Assembly: GCA_017553545.1 (NCBI GenBank)
Contig: JAFZKT010000016.1
Location: 1 to 64,000, forward strand
Direction: 5' to 3'
Length of the DNA: 64,000 nucleotides
Source: Bacteroidales bacterium
GTDB lineage: Bacteria; Bacteroidota; Bacteroidia; Bacteroidales; UBA932
Shown: positions 55,946-63,771 of the stretch, in pieces
Numbering within the stretch: position 1 is the stretch's first letter
How the letters are laid out: each line of letters opens with the position of its first letter
The notes under the pieces: generated by a model
What the model was told of the DNA's origin: nothing
Database searches by the model: none
Seen by the model: only the letters and a program-made list of their open reading frames with translations
Made by a program: the position numbers and the translations under genes

Positions 55946-57226
55946 TTAGCTAATATTCGTTTCTTCGAAGGTTCTCACTGTGAGACCCAGCAGATTCAGT
56001 TGCTCAAGGAAAGATTGCTCGAAAGAATCACGGGCAATCTTTCTTGTCATGTGCAGGCACACCTTCCCATTGTAGCACAGGCAGGAGAAAGCGCCGCTGT
56101 TGCCGCGCTGTCGGCCCAGAATGAAATCAATGTCGGTGATATAGGGGACCATTTCCTGCGGCACATCCAGCCGGCCCATATTGGACAGCGTCTGGGACAC
56201 GAAACGGTCTCCATGAAGCAGGTTGATGATGTCGATGATGGGATGCTTCACCTTGAGGGGGAGCAGGCGCACCAGCAGCATTTCCTCCAGTTCCACATTT
56301 GCAAAAATCTTGGGCTCCAGATTCTCTTTCTGAAGGTCATTGTCCTTTTGGGCTTTCACTGCTTCCACCAGTTCTTTGAACAGCAGATAACCATCTTTCA
56401 CGTCAATGCCCATATTCACATAGGAAGAGAAGTTCCGGACAGTCCGGCTGCCGTAAATGGGCCGCAGGTTCACCGGAACGGACACTTTCAGCACGGAACG
56501 CTTCCGGGCCTGCCTGTCGTAGCGATGCTCTTCCTGCAGAGCGCTCAGCATAGCGGCGGTGAGCAGTTCGGTGACCGTGCAGTCGTATTCGCGGCAGACA
56601 TTTCTGAGTTCATCGGCCGACAATTCCGCCTTCAGATCCTTCACCGCTCCGCGAGACAGTTCCTTACCTTTAATATGATAGGCGTCCACATTCTTCTCCA
56701 GCTGACCATGCCGGCCGCTGAAATAGGTCTTGAAGCTGTCTTCAACCTCGGCGTAGGCCACATTGTCTGTCGGGTCCCAAACCAGGGAATTGTAGCCGAT
56801 GGCAACACCATACCTGCAACGGATATATTCGCCCACCAGCGTCAGGAGGAAACACATGGCGCCGTTACCGTCGGCCAGGGCATGGAAGACATCCAGGGAG
56901 ATTTCGTTTCCATTAGCACTTACGCGATAGAGAAGGCCGTTCTGGTCCTTCAGGCGGAACTGTTTGAGGGGCTTGAGGGGCAGCACTTCCGGCTGGGCGT
57001 CGCAGCGCTTCAGATACCACCAGAACGCGCCGGACTTAAGGGTACAGCGGAAGGTGGGGATGCGCTCGGAAACGCGCAGCAGGGCAGCTTGCAGGAGGGT
57101 TTTGTCAATGGGATCGGTGAGCGTCACCTTCATCCGATAAAGGGAGGAATAGTGCTTGGACATCGAGGCGGGATATATGTTGGCTGCATTGTCGAGCCGT
57201 AAGGTGGCGGGAATGGATGCAATCAT
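55946..57226 (-). CDS. Second condensation-domain/alcohol-acyltransferase-like protein
   Basis: 426 residues from MIASIPATLRL. Active site FHALADG (His115, Asp119, Gly120), the HxxxDG core of condensation domains and alcohol acyltransferases; late motifs include NLRPIYGSRTVRNFSSYVNMG and LSNMGRLDVP. It is distant from the copy at 46981. A promoter (57245-57252) stands 19 nt upstream. Together with the adjacent carrier protein it could form or break an ester or amide on a carrier-bound acyl chain; a shared substrate with the operon is inferred, not shown. Confidence 0.82.
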   Translation of the reverse strand: MIASIPATLRLDNAANIYPASMSKHYSSLYRMKVTLTDPIDKTLLQAALLRVSERIPTFRCTLKSGAFWWYLKRCDAQPEVLPLKPLKQFRLKDQNGLLYRVSANGNEISLDVFHALADGNGAMCFLLTLVGEYIRCRYGVAIGYNSLVWDPTDNVAYAEVEDSFKTYFSGRHGQLEKNVDAYHIKGKELSRGAVKDLKAELSADELRNVCREYDCTVTELLTAAMLSALQEEHRYDRQARKRSVLKVSVPVNLRPIYGSRTVRNFSSYVNMGIDVKDGYLLFKELVEAVKAQKDNDLQKENLEPKIFANVELEEMLLVRLLPLKVKHPIIDIINLLHGDRFVSQTLSNMGRLDVPQEMVPYITDIDFILGRQRGNSGAFSCLCYNGKVCLHMTRKIARDSFEQSFLEQLNLLGLTVRTFEETNIS

Positions 57227-57244
57227 TTCTTTCAAATTTTTGCA

Positions 57245-57252
57245 CAAAATTA
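57245..57252 (-). promoter_or_regulatory. -7 box of the second condensation-like gene
   Basis: Minus-strand TAATTTTG, a full TAnnTTTG match. A stable GC hairpin (57253-57268) sits directly upstream, in the space before the -33 element. Confidence 0.55.
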
Positions 57253-57394
57253 GCCCGCCGCAGCGGGCCGATGAAAGAAATGTCACGTGGGACGAACGAA
57301 TGGGGCAGAAATCCCCATTTAGGGACGAAACGGTCTGATTTGGGACGAATGGCCGCTCCGGAGACCGTTTACCCCACTCAGTTTAAAACTCCTC

Positions 57395-57436
57395 TAAAGC
57401 ACACTTTTGGCCCTGAGTGGCCAATTGTGTGCTTTA
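57395..57436. repeat. Inverted repeat with competing stem
   Basis: TAAAGCACAC (57395-57404) and GTGTGCTTTA (57427-57436) are perfect arms with inner GGCC/GGCC. The loop holds CTGAGTGG (57413-57420), which can instead pair with CCACTCAG (57374-57381), so two folds exclude each other. Confidence 0.7.
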
Positions 57437-57452
57437 ATGGTTTTACCTCAGC

Positions 57453-57656
57453 GGAGAGGAGGAACAGGTGTCCGGGGGGCTCCACTCACTACGTTCGTTC
57501 CGTCCCTCCCATTGTCTCCTGCGTCCTTTTCTCGTCCTTAAGCCGCCAAGCAAGCTTGCCAGCTTTCGTCCTCCAAAAGAACTTGTATCCAACGGGCCCC
57601 TCCCACTATATGTGTCCGTGGGTGGACACACCCCCGGACACCTGTTCCTCCTCTCC
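57453..57656. repeat. 26-nt perfect inverted repeat spaced by 152 nt
   Basis: 57453-57478 and 57631-57656 are exact reverse complements; the shared core is GGAACAGGTGTCCGGGGG. The enclosed 152 nt contain TGTCC/GGACA at 57612-57628 and no gene. Confidence 0.8.
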
Positions 57657-57804
57657 TCCGCAAACCATGGCGCAGGTACCTTGCCTAAATGGTGCAGGTA
57701 TGCGCCCCAGATGGCGCAGGTGCAAAAATAGTGTCGACTCCTGCGCCACCGAATCTTCATTCTACATGCTTGAAATGCATTATTGCTGGAGCAGGTGTAG
57801 GCAC

Positions 57805-57843
57805 AAAAAAAGCACCGGCGCCATTTTTTCATGGTACCGGCGC
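57805..57843 (-). terminator. Intrinsic terminator downstream of the gene at 57863
   Basis: On the minus strand a 13-position stem (GCGCCGGTACCAT with ATGGCGCCGGTGC; two G-U pairs and one mismatch), loop GAAAAA, then seven T residues. Confidence 0.8.
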
Positions 57844-57862
57844 CACAATATTTGCCATTTTT

Positions 57863-58663
57863 TTAGAATGTCACCCTCAATCCAAAGCCAGGTGCAGGCT
57901 GGAAGCCTGTAGGCGTACTGGCATAGAGGACAGTGGGCGTCAATGAGAAGGAATAGCTTTTTCTATAGTTATTGACATCCTCCAGATAAAGGCTCTTGAT
58001 TTTTGCCACGCTGTAGGCATTGACAATAGATGTGATTATGACTGTGAGTTCCGCAGCCCCGCCAAGGAGATAAAAGAACCGGCCGGTTTTATAGGCACTC
58101 TCGTTGACAACGTAAGGGATACTGGAACCACTGTTATAGCGAACACTGCTGGACATTCCTATATAGCCTGCAGACATAATCCCGATGCTTCCCATATACA
58201 TCAATAGATACCGGGTCCCCAGCCCCGGCTCGCTCATGAGATATTGGGACAAACCCGGAACAAGAAGATTGAACCATGGATAACCCAGGCCGTATTTAGG
58301 ATTCCTCAGTTTGTCGAAATCCGATTTGTTATAGTATGATTTCAAATATCTGTACTTAAGCGCCTCCTGCCCAAGAATAGCCGGGTCATTGGTAAAGTAC
58401 GCAACCGAAGCAGACTGCATTGCCGGAGCGCTGTTCATTACATAGTTGGATCCATTCTCAAACCGGATAATCAGCACATCCGATGCGGGAAGAACAAATG
58501 TGGGCCCATCCTGATTGTCCCAGGCCTTGTATTTCACCTCCGAAGGAGACACTTCAATCACTTTGGCTTTAATGTCTGAACCGTCTTTCCTGGTAACAAG
58601 GTCCTGCGCAGACGCAACAAAGCACCCGAGCGAGAGAATCAAAAACAGAGCAATTTTCTTCAT
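57863..58663 (-). CDS. Secreted or envelope protein of unknown function
   Basis: 266 residues: signal peptide MKKIALFLILSLGCFVASAQ, then a small beta domain (LVTRKDGSDIKAKVIEVSPSEVKYKAWDNQDGPTFVLPASDVLIIRFENG), a pattern common in Bacteroidetes proteins that ends at IIRF/NG, then hydrophobic segments in the second half (about 135-165 and 200-220). Function unknown. It ends at a clear terminator and follows the gene at 58675 by 11 nt. Confidence 0.75.
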   Translation of the reverse strand: MKKIALFLILSLGCFVASAQDLVTRKDGSDIKAKVIEVSPSEVKYKAWDNQDGPTFVLPASDVLIIRFENGSNYVMNSAPAMQSASVAYFTNDPAILGQEALKYRYLKSYYNKSDFDKLRNPKYGLGYPWFNLLVPGLSQYLMSEPGLGTRYLLMYMGSIGIMSAGYIGMSSSVRYNSGSSIPYVVNESAYKTGRFFYLLGGAAELTVIITSIVNAYSVAKIKSLYLEDVNNYRKSYSFSLTPTVLYASTPTGFQPAPGFGLRVTF

Positions 58664-58674
58664 AAAATATAATG

Positions 58675-59205
58675 CTAACCTAGAGGATAGAATAAATGGT
58701 CGTAGCGGCTGTGCCAGCTTGGATCGTAGTGTTTACGGATGGTGCGGGCACTGGCGAATGCGTTGAAATTCGCCCAGGCTTCCAGGAACAGGACGGCGAA
58801 GTCCATGCGATTATGCAGTTCCAGCGCAAATAGCGTGTAAACGGCAACCACATAGACGCAGGCACGCTCGCGGTCATCGGCCTGCGGAGATGAGGGGGTT
58901 ACCAGCGTAAGGCGTTCGGACTGGGCGAAGGACAGGTCTGCGATGGCATCGGAGAGAAGAGCCTCCTCCGAGGGCTTGTACAACTGCTCACAGTAGCGTT
59001 CCGCCGCGTATTTCCGGGCCGATGCTTCCGTATCCAGCGTGGCAAGCGGATTAGGCAGTGCACTCTGAAAATACTGTCCCGGCGAGGCTTCTCCCCGCAG
59101 GAACTGAAGCGCCAGGACGCAGTAGTCCCGTACGCTGGCCTCGATGACCATCGCATAGGGCGCCTTCTCGTCTATCCGGGCGATTATTTCTGCCGCACTT
59201 GCCAT
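58675..59205 (-). CDS. Hypothetical cytoplasmic protein
   Basis: 176 residues, mainly helical, no signal peptide and no motif I recognise. Eleven nt upstream of the secreted-protein gene on the same strand, so probably co-transcribed, and divergent from the hydroxyacid dehydrogenase. Confidence 0.65.
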   Translation of the reverse strand: MASAAEIIARIDEKAPYAMVIEASVRDYCVLALQFLRGEASPGQYFQSALPNPLATLDTEASARKYAAERYCEQLYKPSEEALLSDAIADLSFAQSERLTLVTPSSPQADDRERACVYVVAVYTLFALELHNRMDFAVLFLEAWANFNAFASARTIRKHYDPSWHSRYDHLFYPLG

Positions 59206-59236
59206 AATAATTGGCGTAAATATACGAAATTTCTGC

Positions 59237-59244
59237 TACATTTG
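59237..59244 (+). promoter_or_regulatory. -7 box of the hydroxyacid dehydrogenase gene
   Basis: TACATTTG, eight bases before the start codon, implying a very short leader. Confidence 0.45.
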
Positions 59245-59251
59245 TAGAACA

Positions 59252-60190
59252 ATGAAGATAGTGTTTTTAGATGCAATCTCGATGGGAGACGCCTCCCTAG
59301 CCGAAATCGCCGCGCTGGGAGAACTGGTCTGTTATCCTTCTTCCACGCCGGAAGAGGCCCGCGAGCGGGTGAGGGAGGCCGATGTAGCCATCCTGAACAA
59401 GATCATCGTAGATCAGGCTTTCTTGGATGCAGCCCCAAAGCTGAAACTCATCTGTGAATCCGGCACCGGCATCAACAATATCGATGTAAAACTCTGCGAT
59501 CAGCGCAACGTTGCTGTTCGCAATGTTGCCGCCTATTCTACGGATTCCGTTGCCCAGATTGCCTGGATGCATATTCTGAACCTCTCCGGCCGTGCATTCC
59601 ATTATAGGGAGTTCGTTCAGAGCGGCGCTTACAGCAAGAATCCTGTCCACGTAGATTACGCCCATCCTTTCACTGAACTCGCCGGCAAAACGCTGGGCGT
59701 TGTGGGAATGGGGGCCATCGGCCAGAAGGTCGCTTCCATCGGCCGGGCTTTCGGAATGGAGGTCATCTATTACTCAACTTCCGGTACCGCTCACTGCAAA
59801 GAGTATCCTTGCGTATCACTGGAAGAGCTTTTGAAACGCTCGGATGTAATAACCATTCACGCGCCCTATAACGAACGCACAGCCGGGCTTATCGGCTATG
59901 AGCAGTATAAACAGATGAAGCGCACTGCGTATCTGGTGAACACCGGCCGTGGCGGCATTGCCGTGGAAGAAGACCTAGCGCGTGCCCTGAACGAAGGTCT
60001 TCTCGCCGGTGCCGCACTGGATGTATACGTTAAGGAGCCGCTCCCAATGAGCAGCCCCTTAATGCATTTGTGCTATCCCGAGCGTCTTATTCTAAGTCCG
60101 CACATCGCCTGGTATTCACAGGAAGCCCGTGCCCGTCTGGCGCACGAAATGGCACAGAATATCGTGGACTTTTACTCCGCCACTACATAA
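59252..60190 (+). CDS. D-2-hydroxyacid dehydrogenase
   Basis: 312 residues: NAD-binding GVVGMGAIGQKVASIGRAFGMEVIYYST (about 148-175), catalytic Arg in VNTGRGGIAVEE, Glu in DVYVKEPLP and His in SPHIAWYS. This is the glycerate/hydroxypyruvate-type reductase family; the precise acid (for example hydroxypyruvate or 2-ketoacids) cannot be fixed. It converges on the GntR gene with an 8-nt overlap. Confidence 0.92.
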   Translation: MKIVFLDAISMGDASLAEIAALGELVCYPSSTPEEARERVREADVAILNKIIVDQAFLDAAPKLKLICESGTGINNIDVKLCDQRNVAVRNVAAYSTDSVAQIAWMHILNLSGRAFHYREFVQSGAYSKNPVHVDYAHPFTELAGKTLGVVGMGAIGQKVASIGRAFGMEVIYYSTSGTAHCKEYPCVSLEELLKRSDVITIHAPYNERTAGLIGYEQYKQMKRTAYLVNTGRGGIAVEEDLARALNEGLLAGAALDVYVKEPLPMSSPLMHLCYPERLILSPHIAWYSQEARARLAHEMAQNIVDFYSATT

Positions 60191-60518
60191 ATATTTTAGC
60201 GTCCAGGCCCAGAAGGTCCATTTTCCGCTTGATGGCGGGGACTTCGCGGGTGAGGAAGTCCTCTTTCTGGGTGTCAAGGATAATCTCGCGGGCGTTGTCG
60301 GACACAAAATAGCCGATGCCGCGTTTGTTGAAGATAACCCCTTCAGCAGTCAGTTTCTCATATACACGCATCACAGTATTGGGGTTCACGCCTATTTCGG
60401 CGCCATACTCACGGACCGACGGGACGCGCGATCCGGCTTCCAGGCTTCCGGTCAGAATGCCTTCGCAGAAATGATCGGCTATCTGGAGATAGATGGGTTT
60501 TTCGTCGTGGAAGTCCAT
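60183..60518 (-). CDS. GntR-family regulator, YtrA type
   Basis: 111 residues: winged HTH (PIYLQIADHFCEGILTGSLEAGSRVPSVREYGAEIGVNPNTVMRVYEKLTAEGVI) plus a short C-terminal tail, the size of YtrA-type regulators, which lack a large ligand domain. Such proteins usually repress the ABC genes they travel with. Here it is the last gene of an ABC operon, four nt after the permease stop. Confidence 0.92.
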   Translation of the reverse strand: MDFHDEKPIYLQIADHFCEGILTGSLEAGSRVPSVREYGAEIGVNPNTVMRVYEKLTAEGVIFNKRGIGYFVSDNAREIILDTQKEDFLTREVPAIKRKMDLLGLDAKIFM

Positions 60519-60522
60519 AAAA

Positions 60523-61347
60523 CTAATGTTTGAGGGTTTTGAGACGCCAGAAGATGCCGCCGGCAAGACCTGCCACTATGATGGCCACGACACAGTTGAA
60601 GCTACGTAGGAAGGAAGTGAGCCTGTCGACAGTCTCCGGAGTGACGCCGCCGCTGATGGAAAACGATAAGCTATCGGTTTGAGTAGAGACGAGCGTGAGT
60701 AATAGAGATAAACCCAGCAGGATGAGAAAACCGCCTAAGATCTTGTACTTCCGGAAAATGAGCCCGCACAGGAGAAAAAACAGGAAATTGCAGCATAATC
60801 CAAGCAAAACAAAAGTTGGAAGCAACATCCACAGAGACCAGTTAACCTCGTAGAATTCGTTATACTCCTGGAGTGTTGTAGAAAAATCCTTCAATACGCC
60901 AAAGAGGAAACCCAACATCGATTGCTCTACCGTAGGATCCAGCAAGGCCACCAGTGCATCTGCCGCAAAGAAAACCAGCATGAAAGCAAGCGGAATCACA
61001 ATAAGGGTCATAATGAGCATCGATAGCCATTTTTCAAAAGTGGAAGCCGGGACCATCAGCCAGGCCGATCCGCGCTTTCGCTCTGTCAGATAACCGTAAG
61101 TCCGCGTCTGATACAATTCCAGAATGGTGAAGGCGACCATGAACATAACAAAGCGAGAGATAATGTCGTCGCCGGGGCCACTCCAGCCGGAGCCTGTGAT
61201 CAGGCTGATGATAACGTATACCAAATAGGCAAAAAGACCAAAAAGGCCGATTCCCAGAGCGGCTTTCATGTGGTTACGCCACATCTGGGTTGCATCATAT
61301 TTAAAATAGGTATGGAAACGCTTGAAGCTGAATATTTCGTTTGTCAT
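60523..61347 (-). CDS. ABC-2 type membrane permease
   Basis: 274 residues with six hydrophobic segments (for example GLFGLFAYLVYVIISLITG, LSMLIMTLIVIPLAFMLVFF, FVLLGLCCNFLFFLLCGLIF, GFLILLGLSLLLTL). Start set at MTNEIFSFKRF (61347), four nt after the ATPase stop; an ATG at 61359 would overlap it. It forms the channel of the exporter whose ATPase lies upstream. Cargo unknown. Confidence 0.85.
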   Translation of the reverse strand: MTNEIFSFKRFHTYFKYDATQMWRNHMKAALGIGLFGLFAYLVYVIISLITGSGWSGPGDDIISRFVMFMVAFTILELYQTRTYGYLTERKRGSAWLMVPASTFEKWLSMLIMTLIVIPLAFMLVFFAADALVALLDPTVEQSMLGFLFGVLKDFSTTLQEYNEFYEVNWSLWMLLPTFVLLGLCCNFLFFLLCGLIFRKYKILGGFLILLGLSLLLTLVSTQTDSLSFSISGGVTPETVDRLTSFLRSFNCVVAIIVAGLAGGIFWRLKTLKH

Positions 61348-61351
61348 AAGG

Positions 61352-62176
61352 CTAGTCAAATAAGGATTTAACGGCTTCTTTATTCATGTGTACGGCATTG
61401 AAGAGGGCCTCCAGGTTTACCTTCGACTCCCTTCCGTCGGCGTTAGGATAGACCTGAACCATTCCGGAAGGGGTTTGCTCCGTATAAAGGGCTTTGGGAT
61501 GAACCTCCTTTCCGTAGTCGAAATAGAGCAGGGAGCCGATTCTCTCCAGCGAGGCATTCACCAACACGCTCTTCTTATCAAGGATGATAATGGGGTCGAT
61601 GAGTTCTTCCAGATCCCGGACCTGATGGGTGGAGATAACAACCGTGCTTTCCTCCGACGTATATTTCATGATGGCCTTGCGGAACTGCATCTTGGAAGGG
61701 ATATCCAGACCGTTTGTAGGCTCGTCCATAAAATAATGGCGTACGCCGCACGCAAGCGCAAAAGCAATCCATGTCTTCTTGAGCTGGCCTGCGCTCATCT
61801 GATCCATTCTCTTTTTTGACTCCACTTCAAACTCAGAGAGGATATACAGATACTTCTCTAAGTCAAAATTGGGCCACAGGGCGCCGGCTTCCTTTCCGAA
61901 GGCGTCGGCCCGTTCATGAACAGGGGAGACCTCTTCCGGAAGATAGAACTGCTCCTGAAGTAGGGAAGGTTGCCGACTGTATGGTTTGCGGCCATCTGTT
62001 TCAATGGTACCGCCCTGGGGCTTTTTCAGGCCACATAAAAGGGTGAGAAGGGTGGTCTTGCCCACGCCGTTTTCGCCGAGAAGGCCGTAGATATTGCCTT
62101 CTTTCAGACTCAGCGAAATATTTTTCAATACTTCCTGTGAGCCGTAGGAGAATGATAAATCTTTTACTTCAATCAT
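61352..62176 (-). CDS. ABC transporter ATP-binding protein
   Basis: 274 residues: Walker A GENGVGKTTLL (about 35-45), signature MSAGQLKK, Walker B HYFMDEPTNGLD, H-loop STHQ, and a C-terminal extension. First gene of the ATPase-permease-GntR operon, with a full consensus promoter. Confidence 0.95.
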   Translation of the reverse strand: MIEVKDLSFSYGSQEVLKNISLSLKEGNIYGLLGENGVGKTTLLTLLCGLKKPQGGTIETDGRKPYSRQPSLLQEQFYLPEEVSPVHERADAFGKEAGALWPNFDLEKYLYILSEFEVESKKRMDQMSAGQLKKTWIAFALACGVRHYFMDEPTNGLDIPSKMQFRKAIMKYTSEESTVVISTHQVRDLEELIDPIIILDKKSVLVNASLERIGSLLYFDYGKEVHPKALYTEQTPSGMVQVYPNADGRESKVNLEALFNAVHMNKEAVKSLFD

Positions 62177-62208
62177 TTTTTGCGGTGTATTAGCTTAATA
62201 GTACACTG

Positions 62209-62239
62209 CAAAGGTAGAAAGAAAAATCAATTCTCCAAA
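62209..62239 (-). promoter_or_regulatory. Promoter of the ABC-GntR operon
   Basis: Minus strand: TTTG (62236-62239), 19-nt spacer, TACCTTTG (62209-62216). A full consensus, about 33 nt before the start. GTGTATTAGCTTAATAGTAC downstream (62185-62204) holds partial symmetry and is a possible operator. Confidence 0.72.
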
Positions 62240-62240
62240 A

Positions 62241-62684
62241 TTATTTTTGATTTTTACGCCAATTATCCGGAGTAACCCCGTAAATATCCTTGAATTGACG
62301 ACAAAAATTGCTTCGGTCGTTGATTCCGACACGGCGGCCGATGGCGGAAGTGGAGGTCTGCGGTTCGCGTTTCATCAGTTCCACAGCCTCTTTCATCCGG
62401 AGGCCCGTGCGCCAGGTACGGAAATCCGTATCCTGCATGGCAAAATAGCGGAACAACTTGACGGAATCCGTGCCGATGCGGGATGCGGCGGCCTGTACGC
62501 TACGATCCGGAAGGCAATAGCCGCGTTTTTCCACCCATGCGTTCAATTTGGCTTCCACCCGGGTTACCTGAGCAGGGGAGAGCGGCTTTACTGCGTGCGG
62601 AGTTACATTATTGGAAGGAGCCTGCTCTTTATGGAACAGGCTCCTGAAAAACTTACCGATGGATTTCTTACCAGCCCAGGACAT
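62241..62684 (-). CDS. AraC-type helix-turn-helix protein without a ligand domain
   Basis: 147 residues. The C-terminal 100 show the two-HTH AraC fold (SVQAAASRIGTDSVKLFRYFAMQ ... TSTSAIGRRVGINDRSNFCRQFKDIYGVTPDNWRK). The N-terminal 45 residues are basic and not a sensor domain. Start set at MSWAGKKSIGKFF (62684), which overlaps the end of the deoxyhypusine-synthase-like gene by 17 nt. Co-transcription with that gene is likely; the target is unknown. Confidence 0.82.
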   Translation of the reverse strand: MSWAGKKSIGKFFRSLFHKEQAPSNNVTPHAVKPLSPAQVTRVEAKLNAWVEKRGYCLPDRSVQAAASRIGTDSVKLFRYFAMQDTDFRTWRTGLRMKEAVELMKREPQTSTSAIGRRVGINDRSNFCRQFKDIYGVTPDNWRKNQK

Positions 62685-63636
62685 AGGCGAAGATGAGCGG
62701 GGCAACGATGGTTGCGTCGCTTTCTACGATGAAGCGGGGCGTATCCGGAGCCAGCTTGCCCCAGGTGATTTTCTCATTGGGGACAGCGCCGGAATAAGAG
62801 CCGTAACTGGTGGTGGAATCCGAAATCTGGCAGAAATAAGCCCAGAGGGGAGTGCCTTCCCAGCCCAGATCCTGTTCCATCATGGGAACGCAGCAGATGG
62901 GGAAGTCTCCGGCGGTGCCGCCGCCAATCTGGAAGAAACCCACGCCGGGGGCGTTCTTCTTGTACCAGTCTACCAGGAACATCATCACTTCCACGCCCTG
63001 GATGACCATATGGGGATCATATTCGCCGCGAATCACGTGCGCGGTGAAGATGTTGCCGGTGGTGCAGTCTTCCCAGGCGGGGCAGATGATGGGGATGTTC
63101 TTTTCACAGGCGGCCACCACCCAGCTGTCTTTGGGATCAATCTCATAATACTGCTCCAGCACGCCGCTGCGGATCATCTGGTAGATGAATTCGTAGGGGA
63201 GATAGCGCTTGCCTTCGGCCTTTGCCTTGTCCCACACTTCCACCAGATGCTTTTCCAGACGGCGGAAAGCTTCTTCTTCCGGGATGCAGGTATCCGTGAC
63301 GCGGTTATAGTGGTTGTCCAGGAGTTCCTGTTCCTGCTGAGGTGTGAGATCACGGTAGCCGGGCACCCTGTAATAGTGGCTGTGGGCCACCAGGTTCATG
63401 ATATCCTCTTCCAGGTTGTTTGCGCTGCAGCACACAAAGGCGATTTTGTCTTCGCGGATCATGGCGGCCAGGGACAGGCCCAGTTCCGCGGTGCTCATGG
63501 CGCCGGCCATGGCCAGAAACATCTTGCCCCCCTTGTTCAGAAGGTCTTCGTAGGCTTTTGCAGCGTCTACCAGGGCTGCGGAATTGAAATGACGGTAGTG
63601 ATGGGTAATGAATTGAGAGATGGGTCCCTTTTCCAT
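62668..63636 (-). CDS. Deoxyhypusine synthase family protein
   Basis: 322 residues: AGAMSTAELGLSLAAMIREDKIAFVCCSANNLEEDIMNLVAHSHYYRVPGYRDLT and GGGTAGDFPICCVPMMEQDLG match the NAD-binding fold of deoxyhypusine synthase. Eukaryotic and archaeal members modify eIF5A; bacteria lack it, so bacterial homologs may act in polyamine synthesis (for example homospermidine-type). The role here is unknown. A -7 box (minus-strand TAAATTTG, 63701-63708) lies upstream. Confidence 0.88.
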   Translation of the reverse strand: MEKGPISQFITHHYRHFNSAALVDAAKAYEDLLNKGGKMFLAMAGAMSTAELGLSLAAMIREDKIAFVCCSANNLEEDIMNLVAHSHYYRVPGYRDLTPQQEQELLDNHYNRVTDTCIPEEEAFRRLEKHLVEVWDKAKAEGKRYLPYEFIYQMIRSGVLEQYYEIDPKDSWVVAACEKNIPIICPAWEDCTTGNIFTAHVIRGEYDPHMVIQGVEVMMFLVDWYKKNAPGVGFFQIGGGTAGDFPICCVPMMEQDLGWEGTPLWAYFCQISDSTTSYGSYSGAVPNEKITWGKLAPDTPRFIVESDATIVAPLIFAYVLGW

Positions 63637-63720
63637 TTTACTTATAAAGCGCGCAGCGGGCGAAACCAGTCTGTGGTCTCCAACCCCTGCGTTTTCATTG
63701 CAAATTTAGAAAAAAAACTG

Positions 63721-63728
63721 TAAATTCG
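63721..63728 (+). promoter_or_regulatory. -7 box of the partial outer-membrane gene
   Basis: TAAATTCG, one mismatch to TAnnTTTG, with ATTG 20 nt upstream (63697-63700). Confidence 0.45.
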
Positions 63729-63771
63729 CACATTGATTATAAGGATACAACCTTTTAAAACCTATTTTATA

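Larger units (their letters stand above)
57227..57862. other. Structured non-coding region
   Basis: About 640 nt without a gene. Notable parts: promoter and GCCCGC-CGCA-GCGGGC hairpin (57253-57268); three GGGACGAA words (57289-57349); AAACGGTCT/AGACCGTTT (57328-57370); overlapping alternative stems at 57374-57436; a 26-nt perfect inverted repeat (57453-57656); three ATGGYGCAGGT units (57667-57721); and a terminator for the minus-strand gene at 57863. Confidence 0.7.

Noticed and set aside
57217..57946. Open frames of 60-230 codons in the structured non-coding region
   Set aside because: They run through inverted repeats and overlap flanking genes; Ser/Pro/Cys-rich composition without motifs.
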